Of a stretch of DNA of 64,000 nucleotides, positions 11,478 through 23,942 are shown one piece after another. The stretch comes from Reticulascus tulasneorum (lineage: Eukaryota; Ascomycota; Sordariomycetes; Glomerellales; Reticulascaceae), in assembly GCA_001557505.1 (NCBI GenBank), contig LSAX01000009.1, positions 62,001-126,000 on the forward strand, read 5' to 3'. The notes beneath the pieces were generated by a model, which saw only the letters and a list, made by a program, of their open reading frames with translations, ran no database searches and was not told the DNA's origin. How positions within the stretch are numbered: position 1 is the stretch's first letter; each line of letters begins with the position of its first letter. The translations under genes were made by a program, and so were the position numbers.

Positions 11478-12395
11478 ATGTTCGTCCAACGCTCTGCTAT
11501 AGCTGTCGCCCGTCGAGCGGTGGTGTCTCCCGTCGTGAGACGCACCTTCACAACCAGCCTTCTCCGACGTAGGAGTTCCAATGGATCCCGAAATGTTCCT
11601 CGGTTGAGCTTGCTAACCACGCGCGCTGCTAGGTGAAGCGAAAGATTCCGCTCCTGCAACCCCGGCTGCTACATCCGAGACGAATGTCAAGCCCTATAAG
11701 ACATTCACCGGTAAGCTCGCGTCATTGCGAATTGAAGTTCGAGGATCTATCAAAATTGCGAACCCTCCGTTATCAGCGCAAGGTCACATTGTCTGATGTA
11801 GGCTGATCAATCGTGTCCCCGAATAGATATAAAGACCACCGATGATCTTTTCGGACCTGGTGCGGCGCCAGGTACTGTGCCTAGCGATCTAGAGCAGTCC
11901 ACTGGCCTTGAGCGTCTCGAGATTCTCGGCAAGATGGAAGGTGTCGATATCTTCGACATGCGGCCACTGGAGTCTTCCCGAACAGGTTTGAGCATTCCTT
12001 TCCCTAAAGCATAGACCGAAAGTCTGACAGATACCAGGAACTATGGCGGACCCAATCATGGTCAGATCGGCTGGCGATGAGCAGTACCTCGGTTGCACCG
12101 GAAGCCCAGCTGATTCCCATGTCACCATCTGGCTGACGGTAAGTAACGAAGCTCACCATAACCCGGCATTTTAGGAGGAGCACTTCATATCGAACCTCTA
12201 CTAACGCAGTTATTTTGTCAGATTAATCGCGAACGCCCCATCGAACGATGCCCCGAATGCGGAAGTGTCTACAAGATGGAATTTGTTGGTCCAGCTGACG
12301 ACCACCATGGACATGGACACGGTCACGACCACCACGCTTATGAGGAGCCGAAGACCTTTGCGGACTACATCAAGCCAGAATACAGATACCGATGA
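11478..12395 (+). CDS. cox4: Cytochrome c oxidase Zn-binding subunit (yeast Cox4 / animal COX5B)
   Basis: Nuclear-encoded subunit of respiratory complex IV. Exons: 11478-11568, 11633-11710, 11827-11985, 12038-12138, 12222-12395 (200 aa). Introns are 52-116 nt, with donors GTAGGA, GTAAGC, GTTTGA and GTAAGT. The N-terminus (MFVQRSAIAVARRAVVSPVV) is Arg-rich and acid-free, a classical mitochondrial presequence. LERLEILGKMEGVDIFDMRPL is typical of the family. The zinc site is visible as Cys-x7-His (GCTGSPADSH), then RCPEC. An unusual His-rich stretch (DDHHGHGHGHDHHAY) sits after the zinc domain, before the conserved end FADYIKPEYRYR. The gene is convergent with the DUF4604 gene. Confidence 0.95.
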
Positions 12396-12698
12396 AGCAG
12401 GTAAATATCGGTCTGTAATGCAAGGAAGAGTGCAGTGGTGCGAGCGCATGAATCCGATTTTGGGGAGTATCAGAAGTGTAGATTACCTTGGTCTGCGGCT
12501 GTATAGAATTCTTTATCTGTAGACAAATGCGGCTCCACCGAATCCTTGTGATACTTGTGATACTTGTGATACTTATTTAACTGATTTCTCTTCGGAAGTA
12601 TGGAATGCCCAAAATCCGTAGACGGGAGCCGATCAAACACTTGTCCTACCAGGCTGGTGGTGGTGATCTATGACGGCTGCATGCAGCTTGGATTCTTG
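12396..12698. other. Intergenic between convergent genes
   Basis: 303 bp of 3' flank shared by cox4 and the DUF4604 gene. It contains the tandem repeat at 12545-12574; otherwise nothing recognised. Confidence 0.6.
12545..12574. repeat. Tandem repeat of 9-mer CTTGTGATA
   Basis: Three perfect units of CTTGTGATA plus CTT, in the shared 3' region of two convergent genes. Confidence 0.9.
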
Positions 12699-13205
12699 TC
12701 ACTCCGGGTCGAAGCTCAGCTTGACCTTCTTGCTCTTCTTGCTTTTGCCAGCGGCCACGACATTGGATTTCTTAGCAGAAGATCCTGACTTCTTGGTTTC
12801 GCGGCCGGGATCTTGGTGCTTGTCGCTGTCATCTGCTCCCCCAACAACCTTCCCAGCCTTGCGTTTCTTCCCGCCTCCGATGCTTGCAACATTCTCTGTT
12901 TCTCTGGGCGTTTCCACTGCCAGAGAGTCTTCGTCATCTTTGCTTCGGGTCTCCTCTCCCTCGGCAGGATTAACGGTTCCATCTTTGGAGACTTTCACAT
13001 CCACGACGTTGCCACTCTCATCCACCACAAGCGGCGCATCTTCTGCCTCCTCACTGCCAGAGCGGGCCTTTGCAGGCCGTCGTCGCGCCGCTAATATCGC
13101 ATCTGGTGACCCCGAAGAGCCTGCTGCTCTGGCCTGAAGGGCGGCAAGAAATGGTGGGAGTGCGGTGTTGTAGGACAGGTTCTTTGATGTGATCTTGTCA
13201 GACAT
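12699..13205 (-). CDS. DUF4604 family protein (KIAA1143-like)
   Basis: 168 aa from the ATG at 13205. This start was preferred over an in-frame ATG 33 nt upstream because family members begin near M-S-x-K-I-T-S-K-N-L-S-Y. The N-terminus MSDKITSKNLSYNTALPPFL followed by AALQAR matches the conserved opening of DUF4604 (animal KIAA1143). The rest is low complexity: acidic segments alternate with Lys-rich ones, ending in KKSKKVKLSFDPE. Function is unknown. The Lys clusters could serve as nuclear signals (inference). No introns. Confidence 0.8.
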   Translation of the reverse strand: MSDKITSKNLSYNTALPPFLAALQARAAGSSGSPDAILAARRRPAKARSGSEEAEDAPLVVDESGNVVDVKVSKDGTVNPAEGEETRSKDDEDSLAVETPRETENVASIGGGKKRKAGKVVGGADDSDKHQDPGRETKKSGSSAKKSNVVAAGKSKKSKKVKLSFDPE

Positions 13206-14158
13206 TGTTGTGAAAGCTTCAGCGGGAGTGTTTCGCACACTTCACTGGTGAGTAGAGGTGCCAAGCCCCGGACATGCCGTATTAGGGTACAAGAAAAATG
13301 CCAAAGATTGCGCAGGCCGTAGACAGAGACGACTATGGAAGTATAAGAAACTTGTGTGGCGGGTGTGGGTTGGAAATGGACTTGCATGGCAGTGTGAGGC
13401 GACCCCGCTGTCAATAATAGCAGCAAGAACCGTACAGTACCTAGCACAATTATTAGTACGTTGGTTGCTTGGTGGCGGGCCGATCCACCAACCCAAATCA
13501 GTGCTGTTCAAGCTCAGGCTTTCCATCTACCGCGTAAGGTAACTCTCTAGAAACTTGGACTCGGACAAGTTCTGCTAATACCGCTCTATATCTACTTCTC
13601 GCTCAGATGCCAATCTGGGAGGAGTAAATAGAGTTTGTAGCCGCAAGCCCGTAGAGCTCCTGAGCGAAAGAGAGCAAAGAATGCGAACCTCCGTACAAAT
13701 GTGTTCGTCGGGACATCAACGGGTTACGATAAGGCAACATGTTCCAACAAGCGACATGTCCGTCTGATACCCAGATCCCGAATGATGGGTACTCTGCTCC
13801 TACAGTCGTTCGGGGCTGCTAATCACGAGTAGAAACATCCCCTCAAAGATGAAACCCAGGCCTGGAGTGGCTTACTGTGCGACCAGGTAGATTCAAGTAC
13901 AAGAAATATCTCCCCAGTACCAATTCTCAATATCTTAACCATTTAAATTGATATCGCTGTCCCAACTGTTTGTGCACCCCAAATACGCCCAAAGAATCAC
14001 CAACCAACCATAATAGACTTCCAAAACCAGACGCCGTGAGCTAGGAACAGGCTCCCAGAGTGCCATTACCCGACCAAGCATCCGTCAACACCACCACACA
14101 CGTCCAACGCCAAACCGCTATGCAGGAACCTGTCAAGCAGACATTATTTCATCCCATC
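13206..14158. other. Intergenic, no gene seen
   Basis: Contains the promoter of the DUF4604 gene (start 13205, minus) and the 3' flank of the lactonase-like gene. Only short chance frames; no repeats or RNA genes recognised. Confidence 0.5.
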
Positions 14159-15529
14159 CTACAACAATTGCATCGCAAACTGAGGCCCAAAGTTTACGTC
14201 TCCGAACAAATCGTTCTCAAGTGCGGCAGCCGGGCTCTCAAACAACGCACCAGCAGCCAAGACGGCAGCACTGAACACCTGCTTCTTCACCAGCTGGCCA
14301 TTCCGAGCCAGCGCTACGAGGCCGTTTACGCCAGCCTGGTTCGTCGAGAACAAAGTTTCTTCGTCGGCAGACAGACTGAACATGCGAGGCACAAGACCGC
14401 CGGACGAGATGGAGTCACTGAACTCGAGGGAGATCGCGGCGCTGTCGGCTGAAGCGATCACGCGGAAGTGCGAGATGGAATCAGTCTCATTTCCAGTGTT
14501 GCGGTTTGAAATGTAGACGTCGAGATTGTCGGAAGAAAGGACGATCTCTCCAGCGGTGGAGGTCGTGAAATTGACTGGCGGGAAGTCCTGACCCTATAAC
14601 CCCCTAGTTAGCTGCCGAACTTTCGCATATATGAGCGGATAGGCTTACGAATGTGCTGAGGGTCTGAACGGGCACAAATTGAATTGAGTTTTCGAGATAA
14701 GTCAACTCAAATACTTCCACCAAGTTGAGCAATTCGCAAAGGACGATGTAATGAGTAGCAACATCTCCATCAGAAGGGAAGAAGGCCGCATGACGAGGGC
14801 CGCAGCCATCTGGCGCAACACGAACTCGGTTGACTACCTCAAAGGCGTCATCCTGAGAGTCGATGAGAAGAATAGTGTCAGTCCCAAGGTCGTTGACGGC
14901 GAAGAAGCGGCCTGAATTGTCTAGAAGCACTTGATGCGGATGGGGGGCATCTTGTCGCACGGCGTTTGGTCCCAGAGTGTCGTCGGAATTAATTTGCTTC
15001 AGTAAAGTCAGAGTTCCGTCGGCAATGTCCCAGACATCGACAGTACCCTGGCCGCTAAAGACTGTTAGTATCACTACCGGAGCATGGAACATACGAACTC
15101 ACAACGCAGCGCCAACCAGACGGGTCTGGTCTGCATTGAATTCGAGATGCACGACACCACGGGAGCCCTCGGCATTCTGAACAAGCTGAAGATCGTTGGT
15201 CAAGGGATCGAACTGGATTGGGAATTAGTGTCTGCGATACGTTGTGCATGTCGAGAGGGTATAAGTACTGTGAATAGTCGGGTGATGTTGCTGTTCTCAT
15301 CAACAACGTAGAGCAGGTTGGGTTTTCTGAAAACCATCCAGCTTGGACCAGTCCCGGGTTGGGTATCATTTGCCACGATGTTGAAGTTAAGGCCATCGAA
15401 ATCGGCGGCCAGGACCTGGCCCGGCGCACCAAGCAAGACCTTGGCCAATGGAGCAGCCTGGCGGCTTGGGATGGTTGCAGCAGACGCCGCTAGGGCCGCA
15501 GAGAGGACAAGACCGAATGAAGGCAACAT
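14159..15529 (-). CDS. Secreted lactonase-like 7-bladed beta-propeller protein
   Basis: Exons on the minus strand: 15529-15269, 15212-15103, 15054-14649, 14593-14159 (403 aa). Introns are 48-56 nt, all phase-consistent. The N-terminus MLPSFGLVLSAALAASAA is a clear signal peptide, so the protein is probably exported. The body has propeller-blade signatures of the 6-phosphogluconolactonase/carboxy-cis,cis-muconate cyclase family (PF10282): LYVVDENSNITRLF, FGQGTVDVWDIADGTLTLL, PHPHQVLLDNSGRFFAVNDLGTD, GPRHAAFFPSDG, VLSSDNLDVYISNRNTG, PRMFSLSADEETLF. The PHPHQ and GPRH motifs are the most characteristic. Length matches the family. The substrate of secreted fungal members is unknown, and true lactonase activity cannot be inferred from sequence. 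Confidence 0.88.
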
Positions 15530-17185
15530 TTTGAGACTTGAGACGAAAACACGAAGAGTAATAAGCGATCGGTGAGAGAAGCGAAAGACGACGATAGGGA
15601 AAGAAGAGACGAGATGATCAGAAGATGCACGGAGATGCAGAGATATATAGAGATCTAGAGAAGAGGGATGTGTAGACGATCTCACTGGCTATTGCTCGAA
15701 TGGTTCTTCCATCCGAAATCCCCCTACTTAGGACACGGAAGCCAACCTTATAAGATGATCAAACACGATCTGGTTGAGATGCTCTCCCGCCAAGACCTGC
15801 TGGTGTCAATGACAGGACGGCATCGATTGCCAGCAAGCAACCACACAAGCAGGGGGTTTGAACTGCCACTCCGGGGGCTTCTAAGCCCTAGGGAGAATAA
15901 GTGAGCAGTGTCTCCATCCTATGCTTATGCTCGTGTTCATGCGATTATTTCCAAATCGAGCTTGAAGTAATAAAATAAAAAAAAGACTCGACCTCATTGG
16001 CGTTGTCGTACTTGTCTCACGGATCATACTCTCGACTGCGCCAGCAGAATGAAAAACGGAACTCAGGGAAGCCGCAACCGACCCCTGGTTTTGATGTAAG
16101 AATACCAAAAGCTTAGGTACCTTAGTTTATCGCGATCCGCCTCGTTGCGCATCTCCTATCATCCTTCTGCGAAATAAGAAAAGGGCCGTGTAACGGAAGA
16201 GATGAGTCCTGCCTGACTGTTGTGATACCCAGGAGATCCATTGTCCGACATGAGGTGGAGCCCCTGGCCATCTCACGATGTGCCGAAGGATTGGAAGAGA
16301 GGAGTCGCCAGCTTACGTAGTACAAGCTTTCCAGCGAACAGCAAGAAGCATCGACAAATTTCTGGTTGGGGACGCCTGATCGGCCGGCCGTGTTTGGGAC
16401 CGACAGGCTGAATTCAATGCCCTACGAACCAAAAGCTCCTGGTTTCGCAGCGGCGCAGCAGAATGAAACACAGGAGCGCAGCAGTCAGCTTCGCGCAAGA
16501 TGGTTGGATGGCAATGGCGGATGCTATTTCTTGCTGGAGGTGAGCAGGCTGTGTTTTAGAAACACATTGGCGATTGGCGAGCGCCGTTGGCCGATCGATG
16601 GAGAAGCGGAGAAAAGTGAGCCACTGTTGGTGAGGCAGCTGCCCAACCATTTGCCCTAATTAGAGTCGGATTGGATGCCGCCGGACGACTGACAGCACCA
16701 CCCCGCACCCGCTAGGGTTCACTGCTATTCTGGGGTCAAGCTAAGTTACCTATGATGTTGGTGGTTTTGAGGTATGACTACAGAGGGGGACATCCGTGGT
16801 ATCCTGTTGGTCCAGGTCCTAAACTATCTTAACAGACGCCGTTCCTTGGATGAGATAAGCCGGGACGGAGAGAAGTCGATGGTTCTCCCCCCAGGTCACC
16901 AGTCAGCCTCGCTCTCTATGAAAGTAATATTCGGTCATGGCACTTCACGTGATTATTGATCAAAACTTGAATACCATACTGTTGAATATTTGTGGTTATT
17001 AGCTCAAAAGCAGTCTAACTATCACATTAAGGGTAGGTGATCGAGAGAAAATCCGGGCTGCTCTCAGCCCCCGGTGATACCAATCTGAAGCAATGAACGC
17101 CGGCTCAAGCCAACCCAGTTCTATCCCATGATTTTCGTGCAAATTCCCGGCAAAAGCAGCAAGTTTCCCTTCCCCGTTTCCCGAT
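15530..17185. other. Intergenic, no gene seen
   Basis: The lower end is the purine-rich (on plus) leader and promoter of the lactonase-like gene; the upper end is the 3' flank of the NAD(P)-binding gene. Reading frames are short and domain-free. Confidence 0.5.
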
Positions 17186-17920
17186 TTAATTAGTGATGGA
17201 GACGGCCTTCTGTCGGTACTGTGGAGGGCATTCCTTCAGTGTGTTCTCGTACATCCACTTGCCGACATCCTGTCGGGAGATGGTGTAGCCAACCTCCTTC
17301 TTCTCGATTCCCTTCTTGAGGTCCTCGATACCGACCCGGATCTTGTTCTCCGTCTCGCCGTCTCCCAAGAAGCTGGGGCGAATGAGAACCCAATCCTCTC
17401 CGCTGGCAAGCACCTTGTCCTCCATGGCCTTCTTGTCGACGTGGGGCACCTTGAGCATGAGAGAGTACATGGGGATGAAGAGGAGGGGCACATCGCGGCC
17501 GTGTTCTGAGATGCCGGTAGTGCTGATGATGCTGAGTCTCGGTCGGCCGGTAACACCCTGTTGACGGAGGGCTGCTAGACCGTCGAGGATGGTCTGGACG
17601 CCGTCTCTGCAGATTTTCGGGTCGTCGACGGTCATCTTGGTCGGGTTGAAGAGTCCGCCGATGGTGAAGCAGACGGAATCGACGAGGCGAGTCGGGTCGG
17701 TAGGGTTGACAAGGCAAGCCTTCACGGCCTCAAGGTCGCGAGCATTGCCTTCCTTAATAGCAAGGTTAGGGTACTCGTTGGGTGGGAAAAGGCCGGTCAT
17801 CTTGGATGCACTTCGGCAGAGAGCCGTGCAGACATCTCCGTTGGCGAGAGAGTGCTTGAGCGCGGAGAGGCCGCAGCCGCCCGAGGCACCGAAGAAGGCG
17901 ATGGCCCTGATACCCGACAT
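17186..17920 (-). CDS. NAD(P)-binding Rossmann protein (atypical SDR, NmrA-like)
   Basis: Intronless, 244 aa, ATG at 17920. The N-terminus IRAIAFFGASGGCGLSALKH is a dinucleotide-binding fold with a GASGxxG-type glycine motif, as in atypical short-chain dehydrogenases and NAD(P)H-binding (PF13460) proteins. Other landmarks are VDSVCFTIGGLF, RLSIISTTGISEHGRDVPL (strand 5), and DWVLIRPSFLGDGETE, the family's 'iRPs.L.d' segment. There is no YxxxK catalytic pair, consistent with a reductase- or regulator-like atypical SDR. The substrate is unknown. The codons are strongly G/C-ending, more so than in some neighbours, which would suit high expression. Confidence 0.85.
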   Translation of the reverse strand: MSGIRAIAFFGASGGCGLSALKHSLANGDVCTALCRSASKMTGLFPPNEYPNLAIKEGNARDLEAVKACLVNPTDPTRLVDSVCFTIGGLFNPTKMTVDDPKICRDGVQTILDGLAALRQQGVTGRPRLSIISTTGISEHGRDVPLLFIPMYSLMLKVPHVDKKAMEDKVLASGEDWVLIRPSFLGDGETENKIRVGIEDLKKGIEKKEVGYTISRQDVGKWMYENTLKECPPQYRQKAVSITN

Positions 17921-19526
17921 TTTGTGATGAAGTAGATGCTGGATTTGAAATGAAAGGTGTAGTAGTTGGAGGAGAATAGGGTATCAGAAACTACACTACT
18001 AGTTGACCTTGAAGCTTGTGATGTTGGTTGTGATGTTGGTTGGGAAGATGGCTTTTTGATTGAAAGTATGCGGGCTGCGGACGGAGGAGCTATTCAGAAG
18101 TGCAGTTCTTGACTGAGGTGATGAGAGTTTTAGTTGATGTGCTTGTATACTTTAGATTGTTTGTAGAAGGTGTTGATGAGAATGAAGCCTTCCAAACTCT
18201 CATCAGGAAGGGAAGACCCAACGCCTTATATGGCCCGTCTTGTCTCCTCCCCGTCTGGATGCGGACGACACCAACGGCATGACATTAAAGGTGCACAGCC
18301 AACAGTCGTCACTCGATTATTGAGCGTCGCTACCCGACTTGCGGGCATGCACCGTGTTGAAACAGCACAAATCCCAGACGGCAGCCAGTCGGAAGAGCGA
18401 GACGGCCAGGTTGTTGGTCCGTTGCAGAGCTAAAGGCCGGCTGCCTGCGCTGTTGGTGTGCCGATCCAAAGGTTATTGCGGTCAGAGTTCCCCCGATCCT
18501 AGCTCCCTGGATTGGGTGGGGGGAAGGACTCAAGATACTGGCCCGCATAGTACATGTATGCCCATATTGGGCTGTGCCTCTTTTAGTCTGGCGCGTGTTA
18601 GTGTTAATGCGATGTCGTCGGCTATAATGCTAACAGTGCAAGGCTGCACCCCCTACGAAGCAGACATCAGTCCAACCGGAGAAATGCAGATCTGTGGCGC
18701 AGTGCTTCGCGCACTCGCCCTGCTCGCCTTTCGGCACGCGAACTTGCAGCTGGCTCATTCGCTCGAGCACGCCAAGCCGCGACCGAAACCCCGGCGGCTG
18801 GCCGTCTTCATGGCCCCCGCCATACGTCAAGGCCGCTCCATCTGTAATTGGTGTCCCGCAATCCGATGGTATTTTGAGTACGGAGTACCAGAGCAGCATG
18901 CATCCGCCAGAGAACCCGGCTGTCAAGTAGTAGTAGCTGTCAACGGTAAGTTATTTTCAATTTCATCGTTCTGAATATGCGTGGCTGGTCCTTTGCCATT
19001 CGTCAGCTTCGTCGAATACGTATTCCGTACTGGATTCAATTCATCATCCCAGTGTATCTCGTCACCCAGATTACGCCTGGTACGCCTCATTTATTACTGT
19101 GTCATCATTGTAGAACCACCAAGCATTATTAAACACTGACAATAATGCAGGCCCGGGACTGACACAAATCGCCATGATCGAAGTTTGAACAGGTGACATA
19201 TACCAGCATCACCTTCCATCTACCTGCTATGTACGATTCTCTGTCGCCTTCAGCATTACGCACCACCCGTCGCCACGCATCCGACAGGACTTTCCTCACT
19301 CGAAGGAACGGACGGCAAGCGCCATTACCCCAAATATACCCTGATACTGGTTTGCATCTTCCAGTCGTACAAAAAAAGAAAAAAAGGAGTAGTCAAGAAT
19401 CAATTAAGTACAAGAATCAGAAGTCCAACACAGCGAAGGAAAGCCAGCCAGCCCCCCGGATAATGCTCCCCATAATGCAGATGGATTGTAGCAAGTAAAA
19501 CAAAACGGCAGTCGATTCCGGAGGCG
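17921..19526. other. Intergenic, no gene seen
   Basis: Promoter of the NAD(P)-binding gene at the low end and 3' flank of the Crh-like gene at the high end. A frame of 211 codons at 18339-18974 (plus) shows no domain and is read on both strands; it is treated as chance. Confidence 0.45.
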
Positions 19527-20999
19527 TTACATCCATATCAGCCCACCCACCGCAACCAGGGCTGCAAAAGCACTGGCACCAAGTACCCGCTCCTGCGGAC
19601 GAGTAGCCTGACTCGGTGCGTCACCATTGCAGTTCTGGTTGAAGCTAGATGGATCACAGCTCTCCACGGGAGTCGAACCAGTCCCGGACCCTCCACCTGG
19701 CTGGGTGGTCGATCCGCCGTCGCCGGCGCCCTCCACCTCGCCAGGGCTGGAGCCTGGTCCGCTGTTGCTACCACCCGGTACCGTGGCTACCGACGCTGTT
19801 GGGGCGGCACCGCTGCCAGTAGCGTCACCAGCATCCATGTCCTCGCCCGTACCAAGGAAGCTCTTCAACACGGTGGGCTTGTCGCCGTCGACCACGGTAT
19901 CGTTCGTGGCACGAATGTCCCGGTAACTATAGCTTACCCCCTTGTTCGTCCCAGGTGCGCTCTTGGCATCAAAGCATTGGATATCGATCTCGCCAAATGT
20001 TGCATAGTAGTAGCCGTTGTTCTTGATATCATCGCCATTCCAATCGATCGGTCCGCCAGCCCACTCGATAGTACCGGGAGCATTGGTATCAGCACCGCCG
20101 GGCCAGATAGAAAGCTGGACGCGAGAAGGCGTCTGGGGGAAGTCCCATTGATTAGCCGTCTCGTTCCAAGTCTCAGATCGTTTCTTGGTGCGTCCAACTT
20201 GGCCATCAACGAGCCAGGTGATCTCGTCGGGCGTCCAGCGGATTTCATACTCGTGGAAGTTGTTGAAGGTATCCGAGAGAGAAATGTTGCCGGATTGATC
20301 ATCTGGTGTGAGTTGTGAGTTAGCATGCGAACGGTGTTGGAAACGGTGGCACTTGGCGGGATATGTACATACACTTCGGAATTCCTTGAAAGTAGTAGTT
20401 TGTCTGAGCCGTTTCCAGATCCACACCAACCCATTCGTAATCGATTTCATCTTTGACATCGCTGAGCAAGATGAACGCGGTGACAACACCTCTACCTCGA
20501 GCTGTCTTGACCTTCGCCTTGACGCTTCCATACCACATGTAGACCGTAGAGGCCAAGACGGTCCCAACACTCCTCGGTGGCATGGTCAGGAGTACACTTC
20601 CGTCAAACGTCGCTGGCTCACCCTGAGCTACCCAGTCTGCGGTTTTCGGGTCACCAAGGTATTTCCCCACATCCACAATTCCATCTAACGAGTTCATCGA
20701 GTACTTCTTGCTTTCGCAGACTGGAGCAGGAACGCAGGAGTCAAGGGTGTGGGACATGCGAGGATCGCAGCCTCCTAGGCAGTATGCGCCGATTCCGCAT
20801 TGACCATACTCTGCAGGTCACCACTGTTAGTTGCGCCGCATTTGAGGGAAACAGTGTACTAGAAAAGAGAAAACTCACGCGAGCAGCACGGTGCCTCCTC
20901 GGGACAGCGTTTATTCAACGCACAGGTAGGTTGGCCCTGGCCAAGAACCACCGAAGCTCCAATCAGGGCTACGCCCAGGGGTAGCAGGGAGTGCAACAT
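19527..20999 (-). CDS. GPI-anchored Crh/Utr2-like GH16 transglycosylase with CBM18
   Basis: Crh proteins cross-link chitin to beta-glucan in the cell wall. Exons on minus: 20999-20879, 20810-20373, 20302-19527 (444 aa); introns 68 and 70 nt, the second with donor GTATGT and branch GCTAAC. A signal peptide (MLHSLLPLGVALIGASVVLG) is followed by a Cys-rich CBM18-like module completed only by splicing (CPEEAPCCSQYGQCGIGAYC). The GH16 core contains the catalytic DEIDYE (ExDxE-type), followed by WVGVDLETAQTNYYFQG, then FHEYEIRWTPDEITWLVDG. The C-terminus is Gly/Ser-rich and ends in a hydrophobic segment (GASAFAALVAVGGLIWM), a GPI-attachment signal. The CBM18 plus GH16 plus GPI order is that of yeast Utr2/Crh2. 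Confidence 0.92.
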
Positions 21000-23942
21000 G
21001 TTCGAAGTGACGCTGAAGATGATCGAGGATGGCGGCGGAACGAGACGAATGAATAACGTGATGTGAAAGGGTTTGCGTTTCGATCTTCTGCGTACGATAA
21101 CCCCCTATGTCAATAGTGAAACGAACGACTAGAAATTGCTGTCAATGACGCCCTGTTTGATTCACAGGTGTCGAGACTGCCGTCTTCAAAGGTACGACGG
21201 TGAGTTTTGTTATGCCGCGGCGGAATGCAATGGCGACTGGAATGTTCGTATGGCACGGTTCTGCAAACCACAACGACGCGTGTATATATTTGGGACGAGC
21301 GAAGCAGTATGAGAGTGTTTTCTGCGAGGGACAGGCTTCCCGATGATGTGTCGATAGAGACGAAATGGTGGAATCGTGAATCGGATTTGAGATCGGGTGG
21401 AGGTAGCGAAGTCGCCTCAATGTGATGGGAGAGTCCAGGATTATCACAATGCAGGATTATTACCCAATGGTCCCGACACAAAACTTATGCTGGAGAACTG
21501 CCTCTTCGGGTGTAACGAAAGAAGGTAACGAGAGAGATGGAAAGACGGAGGCCAGAAACGAATGAAGACCGCCCAAGAATATTCCAGTGGAAGAGAATCA
21601 GAGACGCTGAAGTGTCTGGAGAGGGATGGAAAAGAGAGAAGTGTTTAAGACTTGGTAAGGGGAGGGGCGGCGACTCGAATTCCTCGACCAGGTTATTAGT
21701 CAGGTACCTGCCTCGAGGGTAAATACAGCGTCGAATAAGGTACCTACTTATCTAGGTACCAAGGCACGTAGGTACAAATCGGGCCCAATCGCTCCCTCGC
21801 TCAGGGAAGGAAAACACGGGGGAACTGCATCCAAGCGCAAACTCGTAAATAACCTAATTAGTGGCGCTCCGATGATCTCTCTCGTATTGACTACACCCTT
21901 CATGGTTAGTCTCAAAATTCCGTGCCTGTAGCTACTACCCAACTACTACAAACGGCATGGGTATTTTATGGTCATGGTTCTCCATCATGGACTCTCATCA
22001 CGCATCAATCGGCAATTCTTCAACTTGAGAGGCGCCCTTCGTGGAAGAAGACACGGAACAGTACCTATGCGAGTACCGGCAAATTGTGGACGGCGGTTCG
22101 CAACGGCATCAATCCGCCTGTTCTGGAAACCGACGATCCCTTATCCCTCGAAAAACAACCCATTCTTGTCCAATGGCGTCCCCTTGGCGTTTCGTTTACA
22201 GGTTATGCAAGGCCGTTGAGAGTGCGGAATCGTGGAACAACGATGACATGAAGAACAACAGATCAAACAGAAAATTGAAGTCGCGACCCGAGCCTCCAAC
22301 TCGGCCGGCATTCCCGTCCAGGTCGTGTAACCAGCAGCGGCATGCTATATTACTTGACGCAAAATAAGGCAGGGTACCTAATAAGCAACAGTCTCCAACT
22401 CCCCATTGCCGTCGTGCCGCAGCGCTGAAATGGCGAACGCCAACCCTTCGCATCCTGATTGCTTGTTTTTGGTACCTGTGACGTAATTAGCGACCAGCAC
22501 TTTTTTGAGACCGTCCCTAAGGTAGCTTGCACATTCCCGCCCTTGGGTTCCAGCCAGTCAGACTACCGAATCAATCTCGATGGAGTCGCACGACAGTTTG
22601 TGAATTGCAAGCCTCGTTATTATGTACGAAGTACAGCTCGTGACTGAGATTTCAGGCAGCCATGCAACACTCTCTCACATTTGACGAGAGCTCAACGTGG
22701 CTCGGCTTTAAACGATCACACCTTTAGAGTTTCTTCATTGGACAAAGTCAAACTGTACATGGTATACGGACTACTGAACGCCATGGGAAGGATTGGCCAT
22801 CTCCAAGCCAGGTGAGTATTCAGGAAAAAAAAGTCATGGACCCGAAATGCGCACAATTTTCATCATAATTCGCGACATGAACTTCGTTCATTTCACTAAG
22901 CACGCGACCACGGAACGGCGAGCCGTGCTTGTATGCGCAGGAAAATAACACAAGCCATCAATTGAGGGTATAGACTCATCACGAATCGAACAATTTCCCC
23001 ATTCCCAGACCTTCCAGACAAGCACCCCAGCTACCACTCAGAGGCAGCTCGCAAAACGTAAATCCTAGGGGTCCTTTGGTCGCCCGTGCTCCAAACCGAT
23101 TGACATACCCTTTCATCTCAGATATCAGAGTGTGAGCAACGCCTGCTTCACTTATCTGTTTCTTGAACATTAGATATCCCCAAGCGCAGGATCAAGCCGA
23201 AACCCTCCCCCCCCCCCAAATGTCAACATTACAACACAACCTGGAGACGAAGGTTAAGTTCCATGATACGAGAACACCATCTTCACGAGACCTAGAATCC
23301 AACTGCGAACTGGCGCACCAGTTCCAGTTACGCTAACAAATCAAGACTCGAGAACCAAGCAATGGGCCCTCATCACCAAAAAAATATGATAAAAGAAATA
23401 ACCTGCCAATGAAATGGAACCATAGAGCACCTTTGAGTCCTTTGCAAAGTCCTTTGCCCTTGAGCCGATTCCCTCCACGAAAAGAAAATGGCTGGAAAAT
23501 CAGACCAAGACCAGGGGCATGCCAAACAAGATCGAAAATCGAAATGGGGACTTCGAATGGGTAATTAAAGTACGGGATTGGGTAGAATGAGCAAGTTTGG
23601 CCAATTTTTCGTTTTTCCACGCCGAGCCGTTGAGTCGTTAAAGGAGACGAGGGTGGAGATGGAGCGGAAGATCGGATCCCGTCCTCAGCAATTGACGATA
23701 CGGAATACAGCAGCCATGTGACAACCTCGACCGAGTCGCACACCAAGACAAGATGTAAGTAGGAGGAAATAGGGAGTCGAAAGGGGAACTCCAATGGTGG
23801 GATGGAGTCTTTGTCCCTGCCGTGGCATATGTGCTGCCAGATCGTGGCCACCGCTTTGCGATATCGCATTTACCGGTTCTTCGGTGCGTTGAAGAGATCT
23901 TCATTCGATTTAGTACATTTGCATTGAAGCGGATGACCCAAT
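21000..23942. other. 2.9-kb intergenic, no gene seen
   Basis: The low end carries the promoter of the Crh-like gene. Around 21738-21775 there are several overlapping GGTACCTA/TAGGTACC words, a motif common in these genomes. A poly-C run lies near 23206-23217. The 178-codon minus-strand frame at 23333-23869 lies immediately downstream of the Myb gene stop and is most likely 3' UTR. No RNA gene or transposon was recognised. Confidence 0.45.

Noticed and set aside
18339..18974. 211-codon forward frame
   Set aside because: No family resemblance. The composition is Arg/Ser/Cys-rich, as in chance frames of GC-balanced DNA, and the opposite strand is equally open.
23333..23869. 178-codon minus-strand frame with an ATG
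   Set aside because: Lies immediately 3' of the Myb gene stop on the same strand, so it is most likely 3' UTR. The sequence is rich in Phe/Leu/Tyr without recognisable domains.
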